This document shows, piece after piece, positions 44,761-52,404 of a DNA stretch of 64,000 nt. The position numbers and the translations under genes are program-made. Origin of the DNA: Merdimmobilis hominis (GTDB taxonomy: Bacteria > Bacillota > Clostridia > Oscillospirales > Ruminococcaceae). How positions within the stretch are numbered: the stretch's first letter is position 1; every line of letters starts with the position of its first letter. The notes beneath the pieces are model-generated. The model worked only from the letters and a program-made list of their open reading frames with translations, was not told the DNA's origin and did no database searches. The stretch lies in the NCBI RefSeq assembly GCF_016901855.1, contig NZ_JACJKY010000001.1, positions 62,001 through 126,000 of the forward strand. Reading direction: 5' to 3'.

Positions 44761-45447
44761 ATGAAAAAGACAGAAGTATTTGACAAAATTCGCGGTGGAT
44801 TGATCGTTTCGTGCCAGGCGCTTCCGGAAGAGCCGCTTCACAGTTCGTTTATCATGGGAAGAATGGCATATGCGGCAATGCTGGGCGGTGCTGTTGGCAT
44901 TCGTGCAAATTCCGTTGAAGATATCACGGAGATGAAAAAGCTTGTGGATCTTCCGATTATCGGTATCATCAAGCACGATTGTGACGACAGCCCTGTGCGG
45001 ATTACGCCGACAATCGAACAAGTGGATGCACTTGTGGCATGCGGCGTTGATATTATTGCAACTGATGCAACCGATCGAATTCGCACAAAAGGCGTAACAC
45101 TTGACGCGTTTTTCAAAGAAGTTCGGGAAAAATATCCGGATCAGCTGTTTATGGCAGACTGTGCAACGTTTGAAGAAGCGCTTCATGCACAGGAAATCGG
45201 GTTTGACTTGGTGGGCACAACGCTTCGCGGATATACGGAAAACACAAAAGGTATGCAGATTCCCGACTTTGATCTGCTCAAAAAATTGACAGCTGAACTT
45301 CATGTCGGTATTATCGCAGAAGGCGGAATCTGGTCGCCTGAACAGCTTCGCAGAGCGATTGACTGCGGCGTACTGGCTGCTGTTGTCGGAACGGCAATCA
45401 CCCGTCCGATGGATATTACAAAACGGTATGTGGAAGCGCTCAAATAA
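44761..45447 (+). CDS. nanE: N-acetylmannosamine-6-phosphate 2-epimerase
   Basis: 228-aa TIM barrel converting ManNAc-6-P to GlcNAc-6-P. Diagnostic segments: VSCQALPEEPLH, GGAVGIRANS, PIIGIIKHD, DIIATDATDR with the catalytic-site Lys/Asp neighbourhood, ADCATFEEA, and IAEGGIWSPEQ. It implies use of sialic acid or ManNAc. The ATG at 44761 has AAAGGG 8 nt upstream. First of a three-gene operon with an HD-domain protein and a DUF4127 protein; no nanA or nanK in the window. Confidence 0.92.
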   Translation: MKKTEVFDKIRGGLIVSCQALPEEPLHSSFIMGRMAYAAMLGGAVGIRANSVEDITEMKKLVDLPIIGIIKHDCDDSPVRITPTIEQVDALVACGVDIIATDATDRIRTKGVTLDAFFKEVREKYPDQLFMADCATFEEALHAQEIGFDLVGTTLRGYTENTKGMQIPDFDLLKKLTAELHVGIIAEGGIWSPEQLRRAIDCGVLAAVVGTAITRPMDITKRYVEALK

Positions 45448-45471
45448 TGCTTGATGAAAGGAAAGAGTTTG

Positions 45472-46062
45472 ATGGCGCAGGAACGATTTGAAAAACAGCT
45501 TGACTTCCTGATTTTGATCGACAAAATGAAAAACATTGAGCGGCAGACACTGATTGCAGATGGTTCCCGCCGGGAAACAGATGCAGAACATTCCTGGCAT
45601 ATTGCAGTGATGGCGCTGTTATTAAAAGAATATGCAGCAGAAACGATTGATGTCGATCGTGTGGTTCGTATGCTGCTTGTGCACGACTTGGTTGAGGTAT
45701 ATGCCGGCGATACATTTTGTTATGATGTGCAGGGAAATCTCGACAAGCAAAAACGTGAGCAGGAAGCGGCTGACCGGCTGTTTTCTATGCTTCCGGACGA
45801 TCAGCGGGACGAAATCCGCGGATTGTTTGAAGAATTTGACCGTATGGATACACCGGATTCACGCTTTGCTGCTGCATTGGATCGATTGCAGCCAATCATC
45901 AACAATCATTTGACAAACGGCCATACCTGGCGCAAAGGGCATGTAAAAAGCGTACAGGTGTATGAACGAATGGCGCCGGTGAAGCAAGCCACCCCTGAAC
46001 TTTGGCCGCTTGTAGAACGTATTGTTGCGCATGGTATTGAAATCGGCGCCTTAGAAGAATGA
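45472..46062 (+). CDS. HD-domain phosphohydrolase (YfbR/HDDC2-like)
   Basis: 196 aa. Metal-binding residues appear in EHSWHIAVMALLL (His, about 40) and LLVHDLVEVYAGD (His-Asp, about 68-70), plus the later Asp in FAAALDRLQPI. Closest to the HD family of 5'-deoxynucleotidases (YfbR, HDDC2). Substrate is inferred to be a small phosphate ester. The ATG at 45472 follows AAAGGAAAG. Between nanE and the DUF4127 gene with short gaps, so co-transcribed. Confidence 0.8.
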   Translation: MAQERFEKQLDFLILIDKMKNIERQTLIADGSRRETDAEHSWHIAVMALLLKEYAAETIDVDRVVRMLLVHDLVEVYAGDTFCYDVQGNLDKQKREQEAADRLFSMLPDDQRDEIRGLFEEFDRMDTPDSRFAAALDRLQPIINNHLTNGHTWRKGHVKSVQVYERMAPVKQATPELWPLVERIVAHGIEIGALEE

Positions 46063-46078
46063 AAGGAGCGCACGACAA

Positions 46079-47599
46079 ATGAAAACGATTCTGCTTGTTC
46101 CGCTGGACGAGCGTCCATGTAATTATCAGTATCAGTCCTTGATGGTGAAAGATACGGACTTCACCGTAAAACTGCCGCCGCTTTCGATTCTCGGAAAGAA
46201 AAAGACACCCGGCGATCCTGATCGGATTTTTGACTGGCTGTATGAAAATGCGGCAGATTGCGATGGTGCAGTCATTTCGATTGACGCGCTTGTTTATTCG
46301 AGTATTCTGGCGTCCAGACTTCATCAAGACCCGCTTTCGGTGCTTTCTGCCCGCATTGCACGTCTGCGTGATTTAAAAGCAGCGTTTCCGTCATTAAAGC
46401 TGTTTGGCTTTACACTGATTATGCGGAATCCGCGCTATTCAAGCGGCGATGAAGAGCCTGATTACTATGAATATTGGGGTCGTGAAATTCATCGGTACGG
46501 CGTGATCCGCCACAAAATGGAGCTTTCGATTGAAACGCAGGAAGAGCGGGAAGAGTATGACGATATTTGCCGCCGCTTGCCGCAGGAATACTTAAACGAC
46601 TATCTTTCCCGGCGTGAAAAGAACATCGAGATCAACAAAATGGCGATTGATCTTGTGCGGGACGGCATTTTGGATTTTATGATTGTGCCGCAGGATGATT
46701 CGAGTCCTTATGGATTGACAGCGAAAGATCAGCAGGTTGTGCGCAGCTATATTCGAAGCACGCATACACAGCTTTCGGTTTACATGTATCCGGATGCAGA
46801 CGCGGTAGAGAATACATTGATTGCGCGTATGATCAATGAAGCAAACGGTGTGCGTCCGCTTGTATATGTCAAATATGCAAGTGCGCTCGGCAGCAGTGTA
46901 ATTCCGCTTTATGAAGACCGGCTTGTGAATGAAACAATCAAATATCAGATTCTTGCAGCCGGCGGACTGGTTGCATCCAGTGTGCAGGAAGCAGATCTGG
47001 TGCTGATGATCAACACGCCGGGCGGTAATCCGAAAGAACACGGAATTGACAAGCCGATTCCGCCCAGCATTGAATATGATGCATACCGCAATCAGATCGA
47101 GCAGGTGGAATATGCAGCATATGCAATGGAAACACTGCATAAACCGGTGTGCTTTGCGGATGTGGCATATGGAAACGGCGGCGATCCGGAACTGCTTTCA
47201 CTGCTGAAAGAAAAAGGAATTCTTTATTCTGTTGCAGGGTATGCAGGTTGGAATACCTCATCCAATACGCTTGGAACCACGATTCCGATGGCAATGATTT
47301 TTTGCATCTACGGTCCGCGCCGTGCGCACGAAGAATTTCTTGCGGCACGGTATCTCGAGGATATCGGATATATGGCATTTGTACGGCGTGAAGTCTGTAC
47401 AGAAGAACTCCAAAAGCGAGGACTTAATTATTTCTTGGTGGACGGCGAGGAAGGGCAGATTGCATCTATCGTCAAAGAGAAATTGCAGGCATTTGCAGAT
47501 CAAATGCTGTGCGATGATACACATCATGTGGTGCTTAAGACGTGCAGAATGCCATGGAACCGCATGTTTGAAACAGAGATCCACGTGTGTTTTGAGTAA
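46079..47599 (+). CDS. DUF4127 family protein
   Basis: 506 aa. The start MKTILLVPLDERPCNYQY and the later DFMIVPQDDSSPYGL, YKYASALGS-like (VKYASALGSSVIP) and ADVAYGNGGDPEL segments identify DUF4127. No signal peptide. The family has no firmly established function that I know; the fold looks like a TIM-barrel enzyme. Coupling with nanE suggests an amino-sugar or sialoside-related role (inference). AAAGGAGCG precedes the ATG. No clear terminator follows. Confidence 0.8.
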   Translation: MKTILLVPLDERPCNYQYQSLMVKDTDFTVKLPPLSILGKKKTPGDPDRIFDWLYENAADCDGAVISIDALVYSSILASRLHQDPLSVLSARIARLRDLKAAFPSLKLFGFTLIMRNPRYSSGDEEPDYYEYWGREIHRYGVIRHKMELSIETQEEREEYDDICRRLPQEYLNDYLSRREKNIEINKMAIDLVRDGILDFMIVPQDDSSPYGLTAKDQQVVRSYIRSTHTQLSVYMYPDADAVENTLIARMINEANGVRPLVYVKYASALGSSVIPLYEDRLVNETIKYQILAAGGLVASSVQEADLVLMINTPGGNPKEHGIDKPIPPSIEYDAYRNQIEQVEYAAYAMETLHKPVCFADVAYGNGGDPELLSLLKEKGILYSVAGYAGWNTSSNTLGTTIPMAMIFCIYGPRRAHEEFLAARYLEDIGYMAFVRREVCTEELQKRGLNYFLVDGEEGQIASIVKEKLQAFADQMLCDDTHHVVLKTCRMPWNRMFETEIHVCFE

Positions 47600-47643
47600 G
47601 AAAATACCGACGATCTGTCAGTATTGATATTTTTAAAAGGAGG

Positions 47644-47912
47644 ATGCTTAAGGCATCTTTATCAAAGAGAAGTACATTTTCAGGTCGCGCCGGGTTCGTT
47701 TTGGCGGCAGCCGGAAGCGCAGGTGGACTCAGAAATATCTGGAAGTATTCTTTTGTCGGTGTTCTTTCTTCGATTATTCCGATCATCATTGTTTGAAACA
47801 GTCATTTCAATCTTTAATGTTTGTTGTCATTATCAAATATGTTGCACCGCTGTGTATTGTTGCAATTTTGATTTTCTCCGTGTTGAACACGTTTGGTATC
47901 ATTTCATTGTAA
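47644..47912 (+). pseudogene. Remnant of a sodium:neurotransmitter symporter (NSS) family gene
   Basis: An ATG at 47644 with AAAAGGAGG upstream reads MLKASLSKRSTFSGRAGFVL, then AAAGSAGGLRNIW, the N-terminus of NSS transporters. It jumps straight to KYSFVGVLSSIIPIIIV and stops at 47796. A second block in another frame (about 47800-47912) reads FVVIIKYVAPLCIVAILIF, an NSS C-terminal helix, ending at TAA 47910. A full gene would be about 1.35 kb, so at least 1 kb of the middle is gone. The canonical AVGLGNIWRFPY is also mutated. Confidence 0.75.
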
Positions 47913-47962
47913 CATTCATTGCGATATCCTTATCGCATATGCAGGAGAGTTTCTCCCACTTC

Positions 47963-47991
47963 TTGACAAAACAAAGGTGCTGTGCTATATT
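47963..47991 (+). promoter_or_regulatory. Promoter of the tRNA-Gly gene
   Basis: TTGACA (47963-47968), 17-nt spacer, TATATT (47986-47991), 15 nt before the tRNA. Confidence 0.82.
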
Positions 47992-48005
47992 ATATCACAG
48001 TACCT

Positions 48006-48079
48006 GCGAATATAGTTTAACGGTAAAACTCCAGCTTCCCAAGCTGGCGTTACGGGTTCGATTCCCGCTATTCGCTCCA
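48006..48079 (+). tRNA. tRNA-Gly (anticodon CCC)
   Basis: Acceptor GCGAATA/TATTCGC, D arm GTTT...AAAC, anticodon arm CCAGC-TTCCCAA-GCTGG (anticodon CCC, reads GGG), T arm with TTCGATT loop, discriminator T and encoded CCA. The outermost T-stem pair is A-C in this copy. Its 3' 28 nt are repeated at 55341-55368, so it is the integration target of the mobile element. Its original terminator now lies 7.3 kb away. Confidence 0.92.
48052..48079 (+). other. Left attachment site (att core in tRNA-Gly)
   Basis: 28 nt from ACGGGTTCGATT to the CCA end, identical to 55341-55368. Confidence 0.9.
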
Positions 48080-48150
48080 TCATTTAGAGCCGGAAAACCC
48101 AGTAAATACGGGCTTTTTCGGTTCTTTGTTTTTGCCGTTTTTCCGGATTT

Positions 48151-48171
48151 ACCGTAGTTTTACCGTAGTTT
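48151..48171 (+). repeat. Left arm-type direct repeats
   Basis: ACCGTAGTTT twice with an 11-bp period (48151 and 48162), in the same orientation as three copies near the right end. Probably bound by the integrase N-terminal domain. Confidence 0.65.
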
Positions 48172-48248
48172 TTGCATTTTCAGTGTAAAGGCACATTGTA
48201 AACCGTTATCGTTGTAAATATTATATCATGCCTTTCGGATTTTGTCTA

Positions 48249-48337
48249 TTTACAAAACAGGTTCAGCATGGTATAATATTTATCGTATTTTACCCTTTTT
48301 ATTTTGTGTCCGGCTGTTTGACAGTCGGGCATTTTTT
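48249..48337 (+). ncRNA. Candidate short antisense RNA at the 3' end of rep
   Basis: A rightward promoter TTTACA-N17-TATAAT (48249-48277, with extended TGG) faces into the end of the leftward rep gene. About 30 nt downstream a hairpin (48308-48330) followed by TTTTTT (48332-48337) would terminate it. The predicted RNA is roughly 55 nt and complementary to the rep mRNA end. Promoter and terminator are visible; function as a copy-control RNA is inferred. Confidence 0.45.
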
Positions 48338-49035
48338 ATGTACTTGAAATAGCACGAAATGCCCGTTATATCGTTAGCAACCCGGTTTTCTTCGATGAGG
48401 GTATAGCCTTTCGGTATATATGGCTTGCCTCCTTGCAGTGCTTTTTTGTCCTGCTTGCTTGCGTTCGTATAAATAATAGTCGGCTGTTTAAGATTCCGGC
48501 TTTCCGTCCATCGTTTGCCGGTGCGGCTGCGCGTTTCTTTCATGAGATAGTCGGCCAGATTGCTGTAGTCCGTGTCATGAGAGTAAAGCGTCTGAATTTC
48601 CACGTTACCCGCTCCGGGTGTCTTTTCCCATTGTGCTATTACTTCTTCCGCGCTGATCCGCGACATGATAACATGATGATGCAGCCGTTTTCCCTGGTAT
48701 TCCGTGACGGCTATAAACTTCACGTTTTCAAGATTGGCTTTTTTCCTGCTGTAATTGATTCGGCGAATGAAGTTTGACAGATACCGCATTGCTTCTTCCG
48801 GGGTCGGTTCGTCTGCATATGGTAACGTCAAATACAGATCGCCGGGAACAAAATTCGCATTGATTTTGCGGCGAAAGTGTTTGATGCGGTTTATTTCATT
48901 CAGCTTTGCTTGCGCTTCTGTTGTGGGTGCTCTGCGTGGCTCTCTGGGCACTGTCTTTCCACGTTCCCGAACAGAAAAATATGTTTCATGTTCTAAAACG
49001 TCACCGGCTTTGATTATTTTTTTATACAGCGGCAT
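48280..49035 (-). CDS. HUH-family rolling-circle replication initiator (Rep)
   Basis: 251 aa. Motif 1 is LYLTLPY (67-73), the metal-binding HUH motif is LHHHVIM (His119-121), and candidate catalytic Tyr157 or Tyr163 lies in DTDYSNLADYLMKE. It nicks a plus-strand origin and primes rolling-circle replication in plasmids, Microviridae-like phages and some integrative elements. The ATG at 49035 (MPLYKKIIKAGD) has GGAAGTG upstream. Last gene of the leftward module; a candidate antisense RNA overlaps its end. Confidence 0.82.
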   Translation of the reverse strand: MPLYKKIIKAGDVLEHETYFSVRERGKTVPREPRRAPTTEAQAKLNEINRIKHFRRKINANFVPGDLYLTLPYADEPTPEEAMRYLSNFIRRINYSRKKANLENVKFIAVTEYQGKRLHHHVIMSRISAEEVIAQWEKTPGAGNVEIQTLYSHDTDYSNLADYLMKETRSRTGKRWTESRNLKQPTIIYTNASKQDKKALQGGKPYIPKGYTLIEENRVANDITGISCYFKYIKNARLSNSRTQNKKGKIR

Positions 49036-49086
49036 AGCTTTTTCACTTCCGTTTCGTTCTTGTTTTAATTGATTTATCAAGACCAC

Positions 49087-49271
49087 AAAAGGCCGTGAAG
49101 CCTTGAAAAATCAAAAATATATGACGGCTGCGCTCCTTACGCGCGCGCGGGAATATTAACATTTTTCAACACGTTTAAGCCCTGCGGGCGGGAAGCGCAG
49201 AAAAAAAGGTGCAAAAAAGGGCGGTCACCCGCCCGGTCGTTTCCTTGCTCCGGAAAGCAAGGGGCTATGTT
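49087..49271. other. Non-coding region upstream of rep; candidate double-strand origin
   Basis: Contains an AAGGC/GCCTT hairpin (about 49089-49103), a GCGCGCGCGGG stretch beside the AT-rich GAATATTAAC (49151-49160, which resembles rolling-circle nick sequences), a minus-strand terminator (GGGCGG-tcac-CCGCCC, 49219-49234, with T6 on the minus side), and a CCTTGC/GCAAGG hairpin (49243-49262). Placement next to rep suits an origin, but no nick site can be proven. Confidence 0.35.
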
Positions 49272-49478
49272 TCAAGTGTATTTTTGATAGCGTCTTTGTT
49301 CTTCGCACAACGCCTTTGCAACTTGGTATAGTGTATCAAGCTGCTTGTTGTTCAGCGTGTGGACAAGCTTTTCAATGTTGCTTGTCTGCGGCCTTGATTG
49401 CTGTTTTTCTTTTGTGCAGTCGCACGTTTCGCCCGGATCGAGCGCAGCGCCGCAGTTTGGACAGATTCTATATAGCAT
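49272..49478 (-). CDS. Small zinc-ribbon protein
   Basis: 68 aa. MLYRICPNCGAALDPGETCDC gives two CxxC-like pairs (CPNC and CDC) of a zinc ribbon, followed by a helical LVHTLNNKQLDTLYQVAKAL. The ATG at 49478 has AGAGGTG 6 nt upstream. In phage-like elements such proteins are often regulators or structural helpers; its role is unknown. Confidence 0.62.
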   Translation of the reverse strand: MLYRICPNCGAALDPGETCDCTKEKQQSRPQTSNIEKLVHTLNNKQLDTLYQVAKALCEEQRRYQKYT

Positions 49479-49495
49479 GAAAAGCACCTCTTTTC

Positions 49496-49708
49496 TCAGT
49501 ATGGCAAAAGTAATTCTTCAAGGATTTCCGACTGCTGCGAAAGCATGTGCACCAAAATTCTGACGCTGTCGGCCGCTTCTCGTCCCTGCATGTTTCCCGC
49601 TTGAATGTTCGCGGCCGTGCCGGACAGCGCCGCCGCAATGAAGCGCAGCTGCTCCAACGGTGTGAACAGCTTTTCGATTCCTACACATTTACATTCCGTT
49701 CTTTTCAT
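49496..49708 (-). CDS. 70-aa helical protein of the satellite element
   Basis: Reads MKRTECKCVGIEKLF, then a helical LEQLRFIAAALSGTAANIQAG. GAAAGG lies 9 nt before the ATG at 49708; the earlier ATG at 49717 is too close to it. No recognised domain. Located within the leftward early operon. Confidence 0.55.
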   Translation of the reverse strand: MKRTECKCVGIEKLFTPLEQLRFIAAALSGTAANIQAGNMQGREAADSVRILVHMLSQQSEILEELLLPY

Positions 49709-49760
49709 GTATTTCATCCTTTCTATTTTGACGAACCCGCTCGAATGCGGGTTTGTTTTT

Positions 49761-50024
49761 TTATCGTGCATTTCTGATGTGATGTATGATCGTTTGCCGG
49801 TCGGTTTCTTCCAGATCGGCGCGGTTGTCCACGCCGTTTAGGTAGGCGAACAGCGTTTCCATGGAAATGAGAACCTTTCTTCCTGCATAGCGGCAGGGAA
49901 GCGCGCCGGACTTCACGGCCATCCGCAAAGAATGTTCCGTTACGGCTGTGTGCGGGTCGATGATCCGCAATTCCTGAATTGCTTCTTTGATTCCGCGAAT
50001 TTTGGGGGCTGTCTGCATAATCAT
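49761..50024 (-). CDS. Excisionase-like winged-helix DNA-binding protein
   Basis: 87 aa. TAVTEHSLRMAVKSGALPCRYAGRKVLISMETLFAYL has the MerR/excisionase helix-turn-helix pattern (helix, SG-LP, R-G-R-KVL wing). GAGGTG lies before the ATG. Likely directs excision with the integrase or regulates early genes (inference). It overlaps no neighbour but is 4 nt from the next gene upstream. Confidence 0.65.
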   Translation of the reverse strand: MIMQTAPKIRGIKEAIQELRIIDPHTAVTEHSLRMAVKSGALPCRYAGRKVLISMETLFAYLNGVDNRADLEETDRQTIIHHIRNAR

Positions 50025-50027
50025 GTT

Positions 50028-50198
50028 TTACACCTCGGCTTTCTGGTTTGCGATATCGGTTAACGCCTTGAGATAGAGGAAAAACGGGATTGTGCCGGTT
50101 TCCGGGTCTGCAAAGCTTTTTATGTACGCTTTTTCCTGCTCGGTCAGCGCGTGCCGGTGTGTCCGGCGCGGCTTCACCGAAATTTCCGCTTCGTTCAT
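50028..50198 (-). CDS. 56-aa protein of the satellite element
   Basis: Reads MNEAEISVKPRRTHRHALTE and continues with EKAYIKSFADPETGTIPFFL to a stop at 50028. AAAGGAG lies 7-8 nt before the ATG at 50198, and the start overlaps the upstream gene's stop (ATGA). No known domain. Real by operon position and ribosome site. Confidence 0.55.
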   Translation of the reverse strand: MNEAEISVKPRRTHRHALTEQEKAYIKSFADPETGTIPFFLYLKALTDIANQKAEV

Positions 50199-50329
50199 CG
50201 TGCTTTCGCTCCTTTCTGTTTCTTCCTGCGTCTGAGTTCGTGTCTGATCTCGTTTGCAAGATAGGTTTCAAGCAGGACTGCGGCGGCAATGCCGATCCAT
50301 ACAAGAATACTGCTCATACTGCTGTTCAT
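50195..50329 (-). CDS. 44-aa single-span membrane protein of the satellite element
   Basis: Reads MNSSMSSILVWIGIAAAVLL then ETYLANEIRHELRRRKKQ: one short N-terminal membrane helix and a basic tail. GAGGGAG precedes the ATG at 50329; the stop overlaps the next start (ATGA). The size and topology recall small holin-like or membrane-targeting proteins, but nothing specific can be claimed. Confidence 0.5.
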   Translation of the reverse strand: MNSSMSSILVWIGIAAAVLLETYLANEIRHELRRRKKQKGAKAR

Positions 50330-50349
50330 TGTGCTCCCTCGCTTTCCGG

Positions 50350-50547
50350 TTATGATACGGCGGGTTTTATGATTTCTTCCGGCTCAACTCCCAGAGCGGC
50401 CGCAATCTTTCCGATTGTTTTTGGTGTCACGTCATTTCCGCGCTTTGCTTTACGCAATGAGGACATTGAAATGTTTTTCTCTAATTCCTTTTGTGTTTTT
50501 CCTCTTTTCGCAAGGAACAACTCAAACTTTAATACATCAAGTTTCAT
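50350..50547 (-). CDS. Cro-like HTH (XRE family) repressor
   Basis: 65 aa. KTQKELEKNISMSSLRKAKRG and ...TPKTIGKIAAALGVEPEEII give the XRE helix-turn-helix with the typical ALGVEPEEII end. AAAAGGAGCG precedes the ATG. It is divergent from the CI-like gene across three operator-like sites, as in a phage genetic switch. Confidence 0.8.
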   Translation of the reverse strand: MKLDVLKFELFLAKRGKTQKELEKNISMSSLRKAKRGNDVTPKTIGKIAAALGVEPEEIIKPAVS

Positions 50548-50564
50548 GCTTTTCGCTCCTTTTG

Positions 50565-50655
50565 GCTCAAAATGAGCTATTGTTTAATTGGAGTATAGCT
50601 CATTTCGCTCTATTTGTCAATATCTATTGCGCATTTTGTTCCATTCCGCTATTAT
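50565..50655. promoter_or_regulatory. Divergent promoters with three operator-like sites
   Basis: Leftward promoter: TTGACA (50620-50615), 17 nt, TATACT (50597-50592). Rightward promoter: TTGCGC (50627-50632), 17 nt, TATTAT (50650-50655). Related 13-mers GCTCAnnnTGAGC at 50565, GCTCATTTCGCTC at 50598 and GCGCATTTTGTTC at 50629 lie about three helical turns apart. The middle one is between the leftward -35 and -10; the last overlaps the rightward -35. Confidence 0.65.
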
Positions 50656-50673
50656 AAATTTGGTGGTGATATT

Positions 50674-51204
50674 ATGAATGTTGTAGGAACAAGACTTCGA
50701 GAGCTTCGACAAAATTCATCTATGACGCAAGAACAGCTTGCGCATAAATTATCTGAAATAACGGGTGTGAACATTTCTACTCGCACAGTCAGCGGATATG
50801 AAACAGGAACGAGAGAACCGGACATCCGCACGTTAGTTTCTATTGCATCATATTTTAATATTTCTCTTGATTGGCTTTTGGGTATATCGAATCGAATGGA
50901 ACGCGCTTCTGAACCTGCTCCCGATGAAAAATATTTATCATTTCCCGAAATTTCATTTATGATAAGAGATTTTTCAAAGCAGTTAAATGCAATCTCAATG
51001 AAAGCGGAGCAAAAAGGGATTTATTTCGATATGTTTAGTGAAGATTTATCGCCGCTTCATCCATATGCAAAAGATTATATATTGCATGAGGTCAAACGAT
51101 GTATGAACCGCTGCGACTGGTTTTTAGAGAATATAGACAGCTTCAAACTTTCTAATGATTGTTTTAACGGTGACTTGATAGAAAGATATTTTTCGCGTGA
51201 TTAA
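50674..51204 (+). CDS. CI-like XRE family repressor
   Basis: 176 aa. GTRLRELRQNSSMTQEQLAHKL ... STRTVSGYETGTREPDIRTLVSIASYF is a canonical XRE helix-turn-helix (residues 5-65). The C-terminal half is helical and unlike the LexA/CI peptidase domain; no Ser/Lys protease motif is seen, so induction is probably not by RecA-driven autocleavage. The ATG at 50674 follows TGGTGGTGA. Divergent from the Cro-like gene and upstream of the integrase. Confidence 0.8.
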   Translation: MNVVGTRLRELRQNSSMTQEQLAHKLSEITGVNISTRTVSGYETGTREPDIRTLVSIASYFNISLDWLLGISNRMERASEPAPDEKYLSFPEISFMIRDFSKQLNAISMKAEQKGIYFDMFSEDLSPLHPYAKDYILHEVKRCMNRCDWFLENIDSFKLSNDCFNGDLIERYFSRD

Positions 51205-51228
51205 AACTAAAAAAGCGGGGTGCTTGTA

Positions 51229-52389
51229 ATGGCATGGACTAAACCTTATAAGAACGGGAATGTGCGCATTTGTGTTTCTGACGGTCTGGACGCGAACGGC
51301 AAGCAGATTGTACACGCCAAAACATGGCATCCTGACCCGAACAAGACCAAAGCCCAGAACGAAAAGGATCTGCAGAGGGAAAAGGTTTTGTTTGAATCCC
51401 AGTGTAAAGGCAAAACACCGGTAAAAAACGTCAAGTTTCAAGCGTTCTGCGAAACCTATTTACACGAAATCGCGCCCATCAAGCTGAAAACGAGGACGGT
51501 CAAGAGTTACCGCGACTTCACAAAACGCATTTTTCCGGCGCTCGGCCATGTGCCGCTTGGGAAGCTGACGGCGCGGAAGATTCAGCAGTTTGTCACAGCT
51601 ATGGCACAGCCGGGGGCGAATCCGCGAACCGGGGAAGCGTTCACAAACAAAACCATCCGCAACTATATTTCGTTTTTGTCTGAGGTGCTTTCCTATGCCG
51701 TTCAGCAGGGAATCATACAGTCAAACCCGTGTGACAGCGTGATAAAGCCGAAAATCAAACAGTCAGAAAAGAAAATCTATACACAGGATGAAATGCAACG
51801 GTTTCTTTCGGCACTCGACACTGATCCGAAAGTTTCCGCAAAATACCGCGCGTTTTTCTATGTTGCGGTTTACACCGGATTCCGCAGCGGGGAAATGCTC
51901 GGGCTTCGGTGGTGTGACGTTGACTATGCCCGGCATCTGATCTCGGTTGAACAGGCGCTTTCCTACACGCCGGAAACAGGAAAATTCTTTGATGATCCGA
52001 AAACAGATCAGTCAAAACGAACCGTCATGTGCAGTGAGGATGTTTTCACGGTTCTCTCCGTACTGGAAGCGGAACAGGAGAGAAAAGGCACGCGTGAAGC
52101 CGGTCTGGTATTCGTCAACGATCTGGGTGAGCCGCTTCAGGCAACAGCTATTAACAACTGGCTGAAACGGTTCTGTGAGCGGTATGATCTCCCGTATTAC
52201 GGCGTGCATATGTTCCGGCATTTTCACGCAACGGTTTTGGCTATGGCCGGCATCGATCCAAAAACGATCTCGCTTCAGCTCGGGCATTCACAGGTGAGCA
52301 CGACAATGAACATTTACGCACACGCATTTTCTCGCGCTCAGATGGTGTCAAGCCAATTTGCTAAGGAACTCGGGCACAAGCTTTCATAA
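51229..52389 (+). CDS. int: Tyrosine recombinase (phage-type integrase)
   Basis: 386 aa. Order: an N-terminal arm-binding domain (1-65), a core-binding SAM-like domain (70-155), and a catalytic domain with Arg in TGFRSGEMLGL, HMFRHFHAT (HxxR), LGHS and the nucleophile Tyr in TTMNIYAHAF. The ATG at 51229 follows GCGGGGTG. It recombines the tRNA-Gly att sites. Unusually it sits mid-element rather than beside an att site, downstream of the repressor. Confidence 0.92.
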   Translation: MAWTKPYKNGNVRICVSDGLDANGKQIVHAKTWHPDPNKTKAQNEKDLQREKVLFESQCKGKTPVKNVKFQAFCETYLHEIAPIKLKTRTVKSYRDFTKRIFPALGHVPLGKLTARKIQQFVTAMAQPGANPRTGEAFTNKTIRNYISFLSEVLSYAVQQGIIQSNPCDSVIKPKIKQSEKKIYTQDEMQRFLSALDTDPKVSAKYRAFFYVAVYTGFRSGEMLGLRWCDVDYARHLISVEQALSYTPETGKFFDDPKTDQSKRTVMCSEDVFTVLSVLEAEQERKGTREAGLVFVNDLGEPLQATAINNWLKRFCERYDLPYYGVHMFRHFHATVLAMAGIDPKTISLQLGHSQVSTTMNIYAHAFSRAQMVSSQFAKELGHKLS

Positions 52390-52404
52390 TTACAGGACAA
52401 AAAG

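Noticed and set aside
47624-48157. 177-codon open frame across the NSS remnant and tRNA-Gly
   Set aside because: It reads through a tRNA gene and its promoter; the protein has no recognisable features and the NSS remnant lies in other frames.
48280-49035. Relaxase/mobilisation protein as an alternative for the HUH protein
   Set aside because: Its size, LHHHVIM motif and C-terminal Tyr order fit a replication Rep better than a MOB relaxase, and no coupling or accessory mob genes are present.
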